Assembly: GCA_016234685.1 (NCBI GenBank)
Contig: JACRAT010000005.1
Coordinates: forward strand, 1 to 64,000
Reading direction: 5' to 3'
DNA from: Nitrosomonadales bacterium
GTDB taxonomy: Bacteria; Pseudomonadota; Gammaproteobacteria; Burkholderiales; Gallionellaceae
Length of the DNA: 64,000 bases
The position numbers were made by a program, and so were the translations under genes. Each line of letters opens with the position of its first letter. The first letter of the stretch is position 1. Below the pieces are notes generated by a model. It saw only the letters and a program-made list of their open reading frames with translations, was not told the DNA's origin and did not search any database. Shown one piece after another: positions 31,342 through 39,972 of the stretch.

Positions 31342-34300
31342 TCAGTAGACGATCCGTACGTTTTCCTTACCAACCAGTTCGCTCAATCCGCGCAGCAGAT
31401 CATCCGTCAGCGACAGGTTCCAGCTTTCGCCCAGCTTGAGTTGGGCGCTGCCGACGGCGTTGCGGTAATGGATGGCGACCGGGCAGCGGCCCTCGCGCCA
31501 GGGCGAGATCGCTGTTTTCAACTGGGCGACGCTAATGCCACTGTCTGCCGTGACGGCGATGTCCAGCCGTTTGGCGAAGGTCGAGCGCGCCGAGGCCAGA
31601 TCGAATAACTCTTCGCCGTTCACCCGCATCCCGCCTGAGTATTCGTCCATGCCAGCCTTGCCGCGCACTACCAGCAATTCATCTTCGCGTATCCACGGGC
31701 GGCTGCGCTCGAATTCTTCGTTGAACACCGTCACTTCCAGTTGCGCCGAACCGTCGTCCAGCGTCACCGCCGCCATGCGTCCGCGCCGGGTTTGCAGGAT
31801 GCGGATGCCGGCGACGATGCCGGCCAGCGTCACCGCCACGCCGGGGTTGCGCCGCCCACCGCCGCCTTCGCCATAGCTGTTGGTGCTGCGGCCCGAGCTG
31901 GCCATCTGCGGGGTGACATCGCCCAGCTTCAGCTTGATGAACTGCGCCAACTCCGGCGCGTATTCGTGATACGGGTGACCGCTGAGGTAGAAGCCCAGCG
32001 CGGTCTTCTCGTGCTGTAATTTTTCGCGCAAGCCCCAGGGCTCGACATCCGCCATCGTCACCGGCAAGTCCGCGCCGTCATCATCGCCGAACAGGCTGTT
32101 CTGGTTGGCGTGGCGGGCGTGTTGGTCGGCGGCTTCCAGTGCCGCATCCAGCGAGGCCATCAGTTGATGACGGTGGTCGTTGATGCTGTCGAACGCGCCG
32201 CCCCGGATCAGCGCCTCGATGGTGCGCCGGTTGACGATGCGTTTATCCACGCGGCGGCAGAAATCGAACAGGTCTTTGAACGGGCCGCTCTTGCGCACGG
32301 CAGAGATGCTCTCGATCGCTGCCTGCCCCGTGCCTTTGATCGCGCCCAAACCGTAGGCGATGGTCTTTTCGTCCATCGGCGCGAAGCGATAGTTCGACGA
32401 ATTGATGTCCGGCGGCAAGATGGTCAGGCCCTGTTGCAGCGTGTCCTGATAGAAGAAACTCACCTTGTCGGTGTTGTCCATTTCCGAAGTCATGGTCGAA
32501 GCCATGAACGCGGCAGGATGGTGGCACTTGAGATAGGCGGTCTGGTAGGCCACCAGCGAATAGGCGGCGGCGTGCGATTTGTTGAAGCCGTAGCCCGCGA
32601 ACTTCTCCATCACGTCGAAGATCTCGTTGGCTTGGCCCGCCTCGATGTTGTTCTTGGCCGCGCCTTCGACGAACTTGGCGCGCTCCTTCGCCATCTCGTC
32701 GGCCTTCTTCTTGCCCATCGCCCGGCGCAGCATGTCTGCGCCGCCCAAGCTATAGCCCGCCGCCACCTGCGCCGCCTGCATCACCTGCTCTTGATACACC
32801 ATGATGCCGTAAGTGTGGATCAGCACTTTTTCCAGACACGGGTGCGGATAGACCACCGACTCGCGGCCATGCTTGCGGTTGATGAAGTCGGGGATGAAGT
32901 CCATCGGGTCGGGGCGGTACAGCGCATTCAGCGCGATCAAATCTTCCAGACAGTCTGGTTTGGCCTTGACCAGCGTGTCCTTCATGCCGCGCGACTCGAA
33001 CTGGAACACCGCCGTGGTGTTGGCGGTCTTGAAGATGCGGTCGTAGGTCGGCTTGTCGTCCAGCGGGATGGTCTCTATTGAGAAGGGAGAAGGAGGAAGG
33101 GGGAAGGGTAACAGCGGGGCCGTGGTTTTTTCCCCTTCTCCCTTGAGCGCCGCAGGCGCGTTCCCTTCCCCCTTCCCCTTAAGGTCGTTCACATACCGCA
33201 CCGCCCAGTCGATGATGGTCAGCGTGCGCAGGCCCAGAAAGTCGAACTTCACCAGACCGATGGCTTCTACGTCGTCCTTGTCGAGCTGGCTCACCGGGTT
33301 GCTGCCGTCGGCGATGTAGAGCGGGCAGAAGTCGGTGAGCTGGCCGGGGGCGATCAACACGCCACCGGCGTGCATCCCGATGTTGCGGGTGAGGTCTTCC
33401 AGCCGCTCGGCCAGCTCCATCAGCTCGTCCACGCCCTCTTCGCTGGCGATGATGGCGTTGAACTCCGGCTCCATCTCGCGCGCTTTCTTCAGTGAGACCG
33501 GTTTCACGCCTTCGATCGGGATCAGCTTGGAGAGCTTGTCGCACAGGCCGTAGGGGAAATCCATCACCCGTCCCACGTCGCGGATCACGCCTTTGGAGGC
33601 CATGGTGCCGAAGGTGGCGATCTGCGAGACGCAGTGTGCGCCGTAGTTGTCGCGCACGTAGCGGATCACCAGTTCGCGTCCGTCCTGACAGAAATCCACG
33701 TCGAAGTCGGGCATGGAGACCCGCTCTGGATTCAGGAAACGCTCGAACAGCAGGTCGTAGCGCAACGGATCGAGATCGGTGATGCCGAGCGAATAGGCCA
33801 CCAGTGAGCCTGCGCCGGAACCTCGGCCCGGCCCGACCGGCACGCCGTAGGGGAAACGCTCGTGGCGGTAGGCCTTGGCCCAGCGGATGAAGTCGGCCAC
33901 GATGAGGAAGTAGCCGGGGAAGCCCATCTTGACGATGGTGTCGGCCTCGAACACCAGCCGCGCCATGTATTCCGGCAACTTGGCGGCGCGCTCGGTCTCG
34001 TCCGGGTAGAGCTGCGCCATGCGCTGCATCAGGCCGCGTTCCGACTCGCTGCGCAGGAAATCATCTAGGCCGATGCCCTCGGGCGTGGGGAAGTCTGGCA
34101 GTTGCGGGCGGCCCAGATTCAGCGTCAGATTGCAGCGGCGGGCGATCTCCACGCTGTTCTCCAGCGCCTCGGGCAGATCGCGGAACAGCTGGCGCATCTC
34201 CGCCTGTGTCTTGAAATATTGCTGCTCGGTGAATACCTTGGCGCGGCGCTTGTCGTTCAGCACATAGCCCTCGGCGATGCACACGCGCGCCTCGTGCGCT

Positions 34301-34986
34301 TTGAATTCGTCGCGCTGCATGAACTGCACCGGATGCGTCGCCACCAGCGGCAGATCGAGCTCGGTCGCCAGCGCCGTCGCTCCGCGCACGTTGTCTTCCT
34401 CGCGCGGGTAGCCGGTGCGCTGCACTTCCAGATAGTAGCGATCCGGGAACAGCGCCGCCCAGCCCAGCGCGAACTGCCGAGCCGAATTCTTGTTGCCGTT
34501 CAGCAGTGCTGTGCCGACATCGCCCAGATGTGCGCCGGACAGTGCGATCAGCCCTTCGGTGCTGTCGCGCAGCCACTCGCGCCGTACTTCGGGGCGACCC
34601 CGGTGCTGGTTCTCCAGAAAGGCGCGCGTCAGCAAACGACACAGCAGCAGATAGCCCGCGTTGGACTGGCACAGCAGCAGCAAGCGGTAAGGCTTGTCGC
34701 GCTCGGCATCGTTGCTGATGAACACATCGCAGCCGATCAAAGGCTTCACCCCCGCGCCGCGCGCCGCCTTGTAGAACTTGATCATGCCGAACACGTTGGA
34801 CAGGTCGGTCAGCGCCAGCGCCGGCATCCCGTCTTCGCGCGCGCGCGCCACCGGCGGGCAGACATGCTCTTTGTAGGAGTTGCCCTCCGCATCCTGCTTT
34901 TTGACCTCGACATCAAGGCGCACGATGCCATCGAGGACGGAATATTCGCTGTGCAGGCGGAGGTGGATGAAGGCTGGCTGGGACAT
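31342..34986 (-). CDS. dnaE: DNA polymerase III alpha subunit, with repeat-encoded insert
   Basis: This gene encodes 1214 residues (E. coli DnaE 1160). It is the replicative polymerase. The N-terminal PHP domain begins FIHLRLHSEYSVLDGIV. The polymerase core has GPGRGSGAGSLVAYSLGITDLDPL and PDFDVDFCQDGRE with the catalytic aspartates. The fingers/C-terminal blocks YGIMVYQEQVMQAAQ and KSHAAAYSLVAYQTAYLK follow, and an OB domain ends the protein. Residues about 601-635 (GKGEGNAPAALKGEGE... PLPPSPFS) match no DnaE and are encoded by a 102-bp inverted repeat. They fall in the linker before IPLDDKPTYD. The start at 34986 gives MSQPAFIHL. Confidence 0.95.
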   Translation of the reverse strand: MSQPAFIHLRLHSEYSVLDGIVRLDVEVKKQDAEGNSYKEHVCPPVARAREDGMPALALTDLSNVFGMIKFYKAARGAGVKPLIGCDVFISNDAERDKPYRLLLLCQSNAGYLLLCRLLTRAFLENQHRGRPEVRREWLRDSTEGLIALSGAHLGDVGTALLNGNKNSARQFALGWAALFPDRYYLEVQRTGYPREEDNVRGATALATELDLPLVATHPVQFMQRDEFKAHEARVCIAEGYVLNDKRRAKVFTEQQYFKTQAEMRQLFRDLPEALENSVEIARRCNLTLNLGRPQLPDFPTPEGIGLDDFLRSESERGLMQRMAQLYPDETERAAKLPEYMARLVFEADTIVKMGFPGYFLIVADFIRWAKAYRHERFPYGVPVGPGRGSGAGSLVAYSLGITDLDPLRYDLLFERFLNPERVSMPDFDVDFCQDGRELVIRYVRDNYGAHCVSQIATFGTMASKGVIRDVGRVMDFPYGLCDKLSKLIPIEGVKPVSLKKAREMEPEFNAIIASEEGVDELMELAERLEDLTRNIGMHAGGVLIAPGQLTDFCPLYIADGSNPVSQLDKDDVEAIGLVKFDFLGLRTLTIIDWAVRYVNDLKGKGEGNAPAALKGEGEKTTAPLLPFPLPPSPFSIETIPLDDKPTYDRIFKTANTTAVFQFESRGMKDTLVKAKPDCLEDLIALNALYRPDPMDFIPDFINRKHGRESVVYPHPCLEKVLIHTYGIMVYQEQVMQAAQVAAGYSLGGADMLRRAMGKKKADEMAKERAKFVEGAAKNNIEAGQANEIFDVMEKFAGYGFNKSHAAAYSLVAYQTAYLKCHHPAAFMASTMTSEMDNTDKVSFFYQDTLQQGLTILPPDINSSNYRFAPMDEKTIAYGLGAIKGTGQAAIESISAVRKSGPFKDLFDFCRRVDKRIVNRRTIEALIRGGAFDSINDHRHQLMASLDAALEAADQHARHANQNSLFGDDDGADLPVTMADVEPWGLREKLQHEKTALGFYLSGHPYHEYAPELAQFIKLKLGDVTPQMASSGRSTNSYGEGGGGRRNPGVAVTLAGIVAGIRILQTRRGRMAAVTLDDGSAQLEVTVFNEEFERSRPWIREDELLVVRGKAGMDEYSGGMRVNGEELFDLASARSTFAKRLDIAVTADSGISVAQLKTAISPWREGRCPVAIHYRNAVGSAQLKLGESWNLSLTDDLLRGLSELVGKENVRIVY
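33081..33182. repeat. purine/pyrimidine inverted repeat inside dnaE
   Basis: AGAAGGGAGAAGGAGGAAGG on the plus strand at 33081-33100 is answered by CCCTTCCCCCTTCCCCTT at 33163-33180. The inner part has CCCCTTCTCCCTTGAGCGCC. The element is 102 bp, in frame in dnaE, adding about 26-34 residues. Confidence 0.7.
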
Positions 34987-35149
34987 GGCGGAACGGAGAA
35001 AAATCAGGCCGGATTCTACCATCGCAGTCTCGCGCAGGAGCGCCAGTTTTCCTGAGCGTCGCTAAGCGATGCGGCCTATAATCAGGCCGGGGTGGTGTGG
35101 ACGGGGGTGTGGCGTGTCGAGCGATAAACGAGGGGTTCCGGCCGGAGAT

Positions 35150-36706
35150 ATGCGAGAGCGAGAGCGGGCGGTCGTCGCTCACGTTCCGCTCCCCCGCATC
35201 TGGCAGTCCCCCTTGTTGCTCCTTTCCTTTCTTGTTCTATCCGTTTTCCTGACCGAAGCTCTGGTGATGGGGCTGTTGCGCTATTTGCCTAGCCTGTCGC
35301 CCGCGACGGAGGCGGTCGTGGATGCCGTGCTGCTGATCGTGTTGCTCCTGCCGGTGCTCTACTTGCTGTTGTTTCGCCCTATGAAGGCCCATATTCAGGA
35401 GCATCAGCGCATAGAGGATGCGCTGCGTGAAAATGAAGAAGAACAGTATCGGGTCATGGTTCATCACTCGCTGGACGGGTTCTGGGTCGCTGATGTCCAA
35501 GGACGCTTTCTGGAGGTGAACGACGCTTACTGCCAGATGATGGGTTACCGCCGGGATGAGTTGCTGTCGATGTGCGTCTCGGATGTGGAGGCGATGGAAA
35601 CGCCGGAAGAGACGGCCCGCCATATCCAGAAAGTCATCGAGTCGGGCGGGGATTATTTCGAAACCCGCCATCGCCGCAAGGATGGACGGCTGGTCGATGT
35701 CGAAGCCAGCGTCAATTTCAGTCCCTTCCACGGCGGTCGGTTCTATTGTTTCCTGCGCAATATTTCAGAGCGCAAGCGGATTGACGAGCAGTTGCGTGAG
35801 GACGAGGCGCGCCTGAAAGAGATGTTCGAGAATCTGCGTAGCGGGGTGGCGGTGTACCGTCCGTCTGAGGACGGCGGCGAGTTCGTTTTCACGGCATTCA
35901 ATCGGGCGGCTGAGCTGATCGAGAATATTTCTCGTCAGGATGTGCTGGGCAGGAGTGTGGTCGAATTATTCCCCGGCATCATCGAATTCGGCCTGCTCGA
36001 CGTGCTCAGGCGAGTGTGGCAGAGCGGCAATGCCGAGCATTTTCCTCAGGCCTTCTACAAGGATGGACGTATCTCGGGCTGGCGCGAGAACTACATCTAC
36101 AAGCTGCCCAATGGCGAGATCGTGGCGATCTATGACGATGTCACCAAGGAGAAGCAGGTCGAAGAGCAGATGCAATATCTGGCACACCATGACATCCTCA
36201 CCGGCTTGTCCAACCGCACCCTGTTCATCGACCGCTGCCGTCAGGCGCTGGCATCAGCGAAGCGCAGCAAGGCACATCTAGCGCTGTTGTTTCTTGATCT
36301 GGATCGTTTCAAACCCGTGAACGACTCGCTAGGTCACGAGGCCGGTGATCTGGTGCTGCGCGAGGTCGCCCGACGCTTGCAGGTCTGTGTGCGGGAGTCT
36401 GATACTGTTGCGCGCATGGGCGGCGATGAGTTCGTGGTTCTGCTGGCGACAGTCGAGTCGACGCAGGACGCCCTGCTCGTGGCGGAAAAGATCATGTTCA
36501 CCATCGCCCAGCCTTACGAATTCGACGGACATGCCATCCACATCTCGTCGAGTGTCGGCGTGGCGCTGTATCCCGAGCATGGCGGCGACAAGAAGACCTT
36601 GCTGAAGAACGCCGACATCGCCATGTATTACGCCAAGGCCAGCGGGCGCAACAATGTGCAGATCTACCAGCCGGAAATGGTGAGCAGTCGGGGCGATGCG
36701 GGATAG
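35150..36706 (+). CDS. membrane diguanylate cyclase with PAS domains
   Basis: This gene encodes 518 residues from the chosen ATG (a GTG at 35114 is an alternative start). Two membrane helices (about 20-45 and 55-75) precede a PAS domain (about 100-210), a second PAS-like region (about 225-335) and a GGDEF domain. GGDEF lies at 424-428 and the inhibitory RxxD at 415-418, so an active, feedback-inhibited cyclase is expected. No EAL domain. It lies divergent from dnaE and its product probably controls attachment or matrix production; that is family knowledge only. Confidence 0.87.
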   Translation: MRERERAVVAHVPLPRIWQSPLLLLSFLVLSVFLTEALVMGLLRYLPSLSPATEAVVDAVLLIVLLLPVLYLLLFRPMKAHIQEHQRIEDALRENEEEQYRVMVHHSLDGFWVADVQGRFLEVNDAYCQMMGYRRDELLSMCVSDVEAMETPEETARHIQKVIESGGDYFETRHRRKDGRLVDVEASVNFSPFHGGRFYCFLRNISERKRIDEQLREDEARLKEMFENLRSGVAVYRPSEDGGEFVFTAFNRAAELIENISRQDVLGRSVVELFPGIIEFGLLDVLRRVWQSGNAEHFPQAFYKDGRISGWRENYIYKLPNGEIVAIYDDVTKEKQVEEQMQYLAHHDILTGLSNRTLFIDRCRQALASAKRSKAHLALLFLDLDRFKPVNDSLGHEAGDLVLREVARRLQVCVRESDTVARMGGDEFVVLLATVESTQDALLVAEKIMFTIAQPYEFDGHAIHISSSVGVALYPEHGGDKKTLLKNADIAMYYAKASGRNNVQIYQPEMVSSRGDAG

Positions 36707-36727
36707 GCCATCAGCGCCCCGTTTCTT

Positions 36728-37174
36728 CTAGCCGACCAGCTTCTTGCACTCCTTGTAACACGCCGCACAGGCTTCGCCGCAGGCCTTGCACTCGGGGTGC
36801 TTGTCAGTCTTCTTGCATTCCTCTTCGCAATCCTTGCATACCTCCATGGCGACTCTGGCCAGCGCGGCCAAGTGCTTGGAATCGGCGGTGGCCAAGCCTT
36901 GCAGGGCGGCGCACAGGGTGGCGGTCTCGCTGGCGCTGCGGGCGCAGGCGGCCAGTTCGGTCTCGCCGCGTCCCATCGAAACCAGACAGTGTTGCAGGCA
37001 GAACTGCGCCTTCAGCACGCAGTCTGCCGCCGCCTCGGCCAGCTTCTGGTTGGGGTTGCCGTGATGGTGTTCGTGGCTCATTGCGGCATGGTCGTGTTCT
37101 GCGGCGAAGGACTGACCTGCGGTGAGGGCGGCAGCCGCAGCGACCGTGCCCAACAACATCTCTCTGCGATTCAT
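36728..37174 (-). CDS. Csp1-like four-helix copper storage protein, Tat-exported
   Basis: This gene encodes 148 residues. NRREMLLGTVAAAAALTAG is a twin-arginine signal peptide, followed by a His-rich stretch (AEHDHAAMSHEHHHGN). The mature protein is a cysteine-rich helical bundle with 13 cysteines (DCVLKAQFCLQHC, VCKDCEEECKK, CKACGEACAACYKEC). This is the pattern of Csp1, which stores many Cu(I) ions inside its bundle. It is the last gene of the tonB-exbB-exbD unit, which points to copper as the metal handled here. Confidence 0.85.
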   Translation of the reverse strand: MNRREMLLGTVAAAAALTAGQSFAAEHDHAAMSHEHHHGNPNQKLAEAAADCVLKAQFCLQHCLVSMGRGETELAACARSASETATLCAALQGLATADSKHLAALARVAMEVCKDCEEECKKTDKHPECKACGEACAACYKECKKLVG

Positions 37175-37188
37175 TCTGGTCTCCTCGA

Positions 37189-37332
37189 TTATTTGGTCGG
37201 AGCAGTCGGCGTGCCGGAGGAGGTCGTTCCAGCGGTCGATTGCTTCGCCTTGTGCTCACTGGTTTCGCAAGCGACGGCGATTGTCACAGCAAAGCTGCTC
37301 ATCAGAAATAGTGCCATCAATACTTTTTTCAT
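37189..37332 (-). CDS. 47-residue secreted or lipid-anchored peptide
   Basis: A short gene between exbD and the Csp1-like gene, same strand. It has a very strong ribosome-binding site (AAGGAGGTGTGTG) before the ATG at 37332. The product starts MKKVLMALFLMSSFAVTIAVAC, a signal peptide with AVA-C at its end, either an imperfect lipobox or a signal peptidase I site. A polar Ser/Thr/Pro tail (STAGTTSSGTPTAPTK) follows. No family is recognised. Coding is supported by the ribosome-binding site, signal peptide and spacing (14 bp before the next gene). Confidence 0.7.
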   Translation of the reverse strand: MKKVLMALFLMSSFAVTIAVACETSEHKAKQSTAGTTSSGTPTAPTK

Positions 37333-37385
37333 CACACACCTCCTTGGTTAAATGGCAACTGGGTTGCCGGGAATGGAAATAGAAC

Positions 37386-37793
37386 TTACTTGCCCGCTAT
37401 CGTGATGAACGAGAGCCTAGCGACCCCCGCCTCTTGCGCGATGGCCATCATCTCGGCGACGCGGCCATAAGGCACGGTCTTGTCGGCCTCGACCTGCACT
37501 TGGAATTGCGGATCAACGGCGCGCTGCTTCAGCGTCTCGGCCAGTTTCGCATCGTCCATCGTCACGCCGTCCAGTTCGATGTTGCCTGACGCATCGACCG
37601 TAAGATGCACATGCTGCGGCTTGTCGTTCTGTGCCACGGCGGTGGTCTTGGGCAGGTTGATCTTGAGCGCCTGCGGGGCCAGCAGCGGCGCGGTGATGAT
37701 GAACACCACCAGCAGCACCAGCATCACGTCCACCAACGGCGTGACGTTGATCTCGCTCATCATGTTTTGCTCGGACTTCGAATTGAAAGCCAC
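37386..37793 (-). CDS. exbD: ExbD/TolR-family biopolymer transport protein
   Basis: This gene encodes 135 residues: a short cytoplasmic N-terminus, one membrane helix (about 18-40) and a periplasmic domain. INVTPLVDVMLVLLVVFIIT has the proton-path aspartate (VDVMLVLL) essential for ExbD. With ExbB it powers TonB using the proton gradient. It follows exbB by 2 bp and is the third gene of the unit. Confidence 0.92.
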   Translation of the reverse strand: MAFNSKSEQNMMSEINVTPLVDVMLVLLVVFIITAPLLAPQALKINLPKTTAVAQNDKPQHVHLTVDASGNIELDGVTMDDAKLAETLKQRAVDPQFQVQVEADKTVPYGRVAEMMAIAQEAGVARLSFITIAGK

Positions 37794-37795
37794 GC

Positions 37796-38452
37796 TTACC
37801 CCCGGATGTTCTGCTTGAGCGCCAGACGCAGGAAGTCGTGTGCGAAGTTCTCCAGCTCGGTCATCTGCACGCGCAGGCGGCGCAGGAAGAAATTGTAGGC
37901 CAGCACGGCGGGCAGGGCGGTGGCGATGCCGATGGCGGTCGCGATCAGCGCCTCGCCGATCGGCCCGGCCACCACGTCCAGCGTGGCAGCGCCGCTACGG
38001 CCTATGTCCTGCAAGGCGTGCATGATGCCCCACACCGTGCCGAACAGGCCGACGAAAGGGGCGGTCGAACCGATGGTGGCCAACTCCGCCAAGCCGCGCT
38101 CATGGTAGCGCTGGATGTTCTGGATCTGTTGGCGTAAGGTACTTTCCAGAATCTCCTGCGGTGCGCCCAGATGCTTCAGATCCTGCGGCTCTCCGCTCAG
38201 CGTCTGAACCTCGGCGAATCCGGCCTGAGCCAAGTGCGCCAAGTCGCCTTGCCCGGAATGAGCGATGCCAGCCGCATCCTGCCAGTTGCGCGCCGCCCAG
38301 AAAGCTGCGCTGAAAGCCCGGTTCTGCCGGATCGCCTGTCGCTGTTGCCACAGCTTGAACAGCGCGATAGACCAAGTGACGATGGACAGCAGCACCAGCA
38401 CCAGCAGGGTGACGGAGACCACAGTCGAGTTCACGGAAAACAGATTGCTCAT
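37796..38452 (-). CDS. exbB: ExbB/TolQ-family proton channel protein
   Basis: This gene encodes 218 residues with three membrane helices (about 8-30, 125-147, 165-188). Diagnostic: LATIGSTAPFVGLFGTVWGIMHAL and GPIGEALIATAIGIATALPAVLAYN. It forms the pentameric motor with ExbD. Its start overlaps the tonB stop (ATGA), so the order tonB-exbB-exbD is translationally coupled. Confidence 0.93.
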   Translation of the reverse strand: MSNLFSVNSTVVSVTLLVLVLLSIVTWSIALFKLWQQRQAIRQNRAFSAAFWAARNWQDAAGIAHSGQGDLAHLAQAGFAEVQTLSGEPQDLKHLGAPQEILESTLRQQIQNIQRYHERGLAELATIGSTAPFVGLFGTVWGIMHALQDIGRSGAATLDVVAGPIGEALIATAIGIATALPAVLAYNFFLRRLRVQMTELENFAHDFLRLALKQNIRG

Positions 38453-39192
38453 GCTTCATTGTCCTTCAGGGTGAATTGGATGGGGATGCGGAACCACTTG
38501 GTGACGGACTGCCCGGCCTGCCGCGCCGGGATGAAGCGCCAGCTCCGCACCGTTTGCAGCGCGGAATTGTCCAGCATGGCGTAACCGCTGCTTTGCTGGA
38601 CGAGTGCCTGACCGCACGAACCTTCGGCCAGCACTTCGACGTTCAGCACCACGCGGCCCTGTATTCCCATGCGCCGCGCCGATAGCGGGTAGGGCGGTGT
38701 CGGATTGTTCAGATACGCTGCTTTGTAATCCGGCTCGGTATCCGGGATCACTGGCGCACTTGGCACGATCACCGGTGCAGCCGCCTGAGTCGGCACGGGA
38801 GCTGCGACCGTCGCTGGTGACGGTGGTGTCGGGGTCGCTGCCAGCGGGATGATCGCCCGCTCAGCCACCGGGGCAGGCGGCGCAGTCTTCTTCGGCGGTG
38901 GAGTCTTCACCGGCTCGGGAACCGGCGTCGGCGCAGCAGCGGGAGCCGGGCTGGGCGCAACGATCTCCACCGCCACCTGCATCTCGCTCGCCAGCACCTG
39001 CGCTGGCTCAGGCTTCATCAGCCAAAATCCCAGCGCCCCGGCATGGACGGACAGCACCACGCTCAGCGCAACCAGCCGAGCCGTGTTTGCGCCAGCAGGC
39101 TGGTATGGCGCGGCAAAGATCGCGGGCGACAGCCCTCGTCCATCACCAATGGCGGGGGACTTTGCGAGTGCGGGGAGCGGAAGGTCGGTCAT
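38449..39192 (-). CDS. tonB: energy transducer TonB
   Basis: This gene encodes 247 residues. One N-terminal membrane helix (about 40-58, LVALSVVLSVHAGALGFWL) is followed by a long Pro/Ala-rich periplasmic spacer (about 75-150, with PVPEPVKTPPPKKTAPP). The C-terminal TonB domain holds NPTPPYPLSARRMGIQGRVV and the VRSWRFIPARQ block. It couples ExbBD to the outer membrane receptor. The start at 39192 is chosen, as upstream codons belong to the next gene's 3' region. A 15-bp palindrome shared with the receptor promoter lies 39 bp upstream. Confidence 0.93.
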   Translation of the reverse strand: MTDLPLPALAKSPAIGDGRGLSPAIFAAPYQPAGANTARLVALSVVLSVHAGALGFWLMKPEPAQVLASEMQVAVEIVAPSPAPAAAPTPVPEPVKTPPPKKTAPPAPVAERAIIPLAATPTPPSPATVAAPVPTQAAAPVIVPSAPVIPDTEPDYKAAYLNNPTPPYPLSARRMGIQGRVVLNVEVLAEGSCGQALVQQSSGYAMLDNSALQTVRSWRFIPARQAGQSVTKWFRIPIQFTLKDNEA

Positions 39193-39230
39193 GGTGCGGG
39201 ATAGTAGGCGAGATGAGCCGAATTGGGAAT

Positions 39231-39245
39231 GCGGCAATTTGCCGC
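39231..39245. promoter_or_regulatory. palindromic operator upstream of tonB
   Basis: GCGGCA-ATT-TGCCGC is a perfect 15-bp dyad between the tonB start and the preceding gene. The form GCGRCA-N3-TGYCGC occurs twice in tandem before the TonB-dependent receptor (44224-44253). Probably the binding site of a metal- or redox-responsive repressor. The regulator is not identified in the window. Confidence 0.6.
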
Positions 39246-39260
39246 AGAGCGACGTCGGCA

Positions 39261-39917
39261 TTACGCCGCCAGCAATATCCGCCTGATTCCGATGGCGATC
39301 AGCACCAGCGCCGCGCCGTAGCGTATCCAGCGTGTCAGCCATTCGCGGTTGTCGCGCAGCAGTTGACCGAACAGGCCGATCAGCGGCAGCAGGATCAGCA
39401 GCGGAGTGAGCGCGGCACCCAACCCGAAGGCTAGGCCGAACTGCGCGCCGTTGCCGATCTCGCCTGCGGCGGCGCACAGGGCGAGCAGCGAGGCGAGCGG
39501 GGCGCAGGGAGTGAAGCTGAGCGAGAATCCCAGCAATAGCGGCGGCGTGCCGCCTGCTGCACGGGCTACGCCGCAGGGGGCGTGCGGGCGGGCGCGCAGC
39601 AGCCAAAGCCCGGCGGCGATGCTGGCTGCGCCGATAAGTCCGTTGCCGAGGCCGCTCTTCAGCGTCTGTCCCAGCCAGACGCCTGCGCCGCCAGCCAGTC
39701 CGCCGAGCAGGGCGTAAGCCAGAATCCTGCCGCCGATGAACAGGCCGGTGTCGCGCAACACCAGCGCCCGCGCGCCGCCGCGCCCCAACACCCAACTGCT
39801 CATAAAAGGCAGGCAAGTGGCGGTGCAGGCAGTCAGCCCCATCGACAGGCCGAGCAGCCAGACGCTGAAAAAGGTTACCTCGCGCGGCAACAGGGCGGGG
39901 TTGAATAGGTCGGTCAT
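39261..39917 (-). CDS. DsbD/CcdA-like or TauE/SafE-family membrane protein
   Basis: This gene encodes 218 residues with six membrane helices in two similar halves. Cysteine-containing LTACTATCLPF in the first half and SFTPCAPLASLLALC in the second match the sulfite exporter/DsbD_2 (PF13386-like) group, often next to copper oxidase assembly genes. Thiol-disulfide electron transfer or copper export are the two plausible jobs. It follows the NapH-like gene by about 55 bp, with a palindrome between. Confidence 0.72.
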   Translation of the reverse strand: MTDLFNPALLPREVTFFSVWLLGLSMGLTACTATCLPFMSSWVLGRGGARALVLRDTGLFIGGRILAYALLGGLAGGAGVWLGQTLKSGLGNGLIGAASIAAGLWLLRARPHAPCGVARAAGGTPPLLLGFSLSFTPCAPLASLLALCAAAGEIGNGAQFGLAFGLGAALTPLLILLPLIGLFGQLLRDNREWLTRWIRYGAALVLIAIGIRRILLAA

Positions 39918-39943
39918 GATTCTGTTTCCCTAGAGTGGAATAG

Positions 39944-39971
39944 CCGTAGGGTGCGATTGCGCACCCTACGG
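39944..39971. repeat. small palindrome CCGTAGGGTGC
   Basis: CCGTAGGGTGC (39944-39954) and GCACCCTACGG (39961-39971) form an 11-bp stem. It is the cleanest member of the TAGGGTGCG family and lies between two genes of the receptor operon. Confidence 0.7.
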
Positions 39972-39972
39972 C

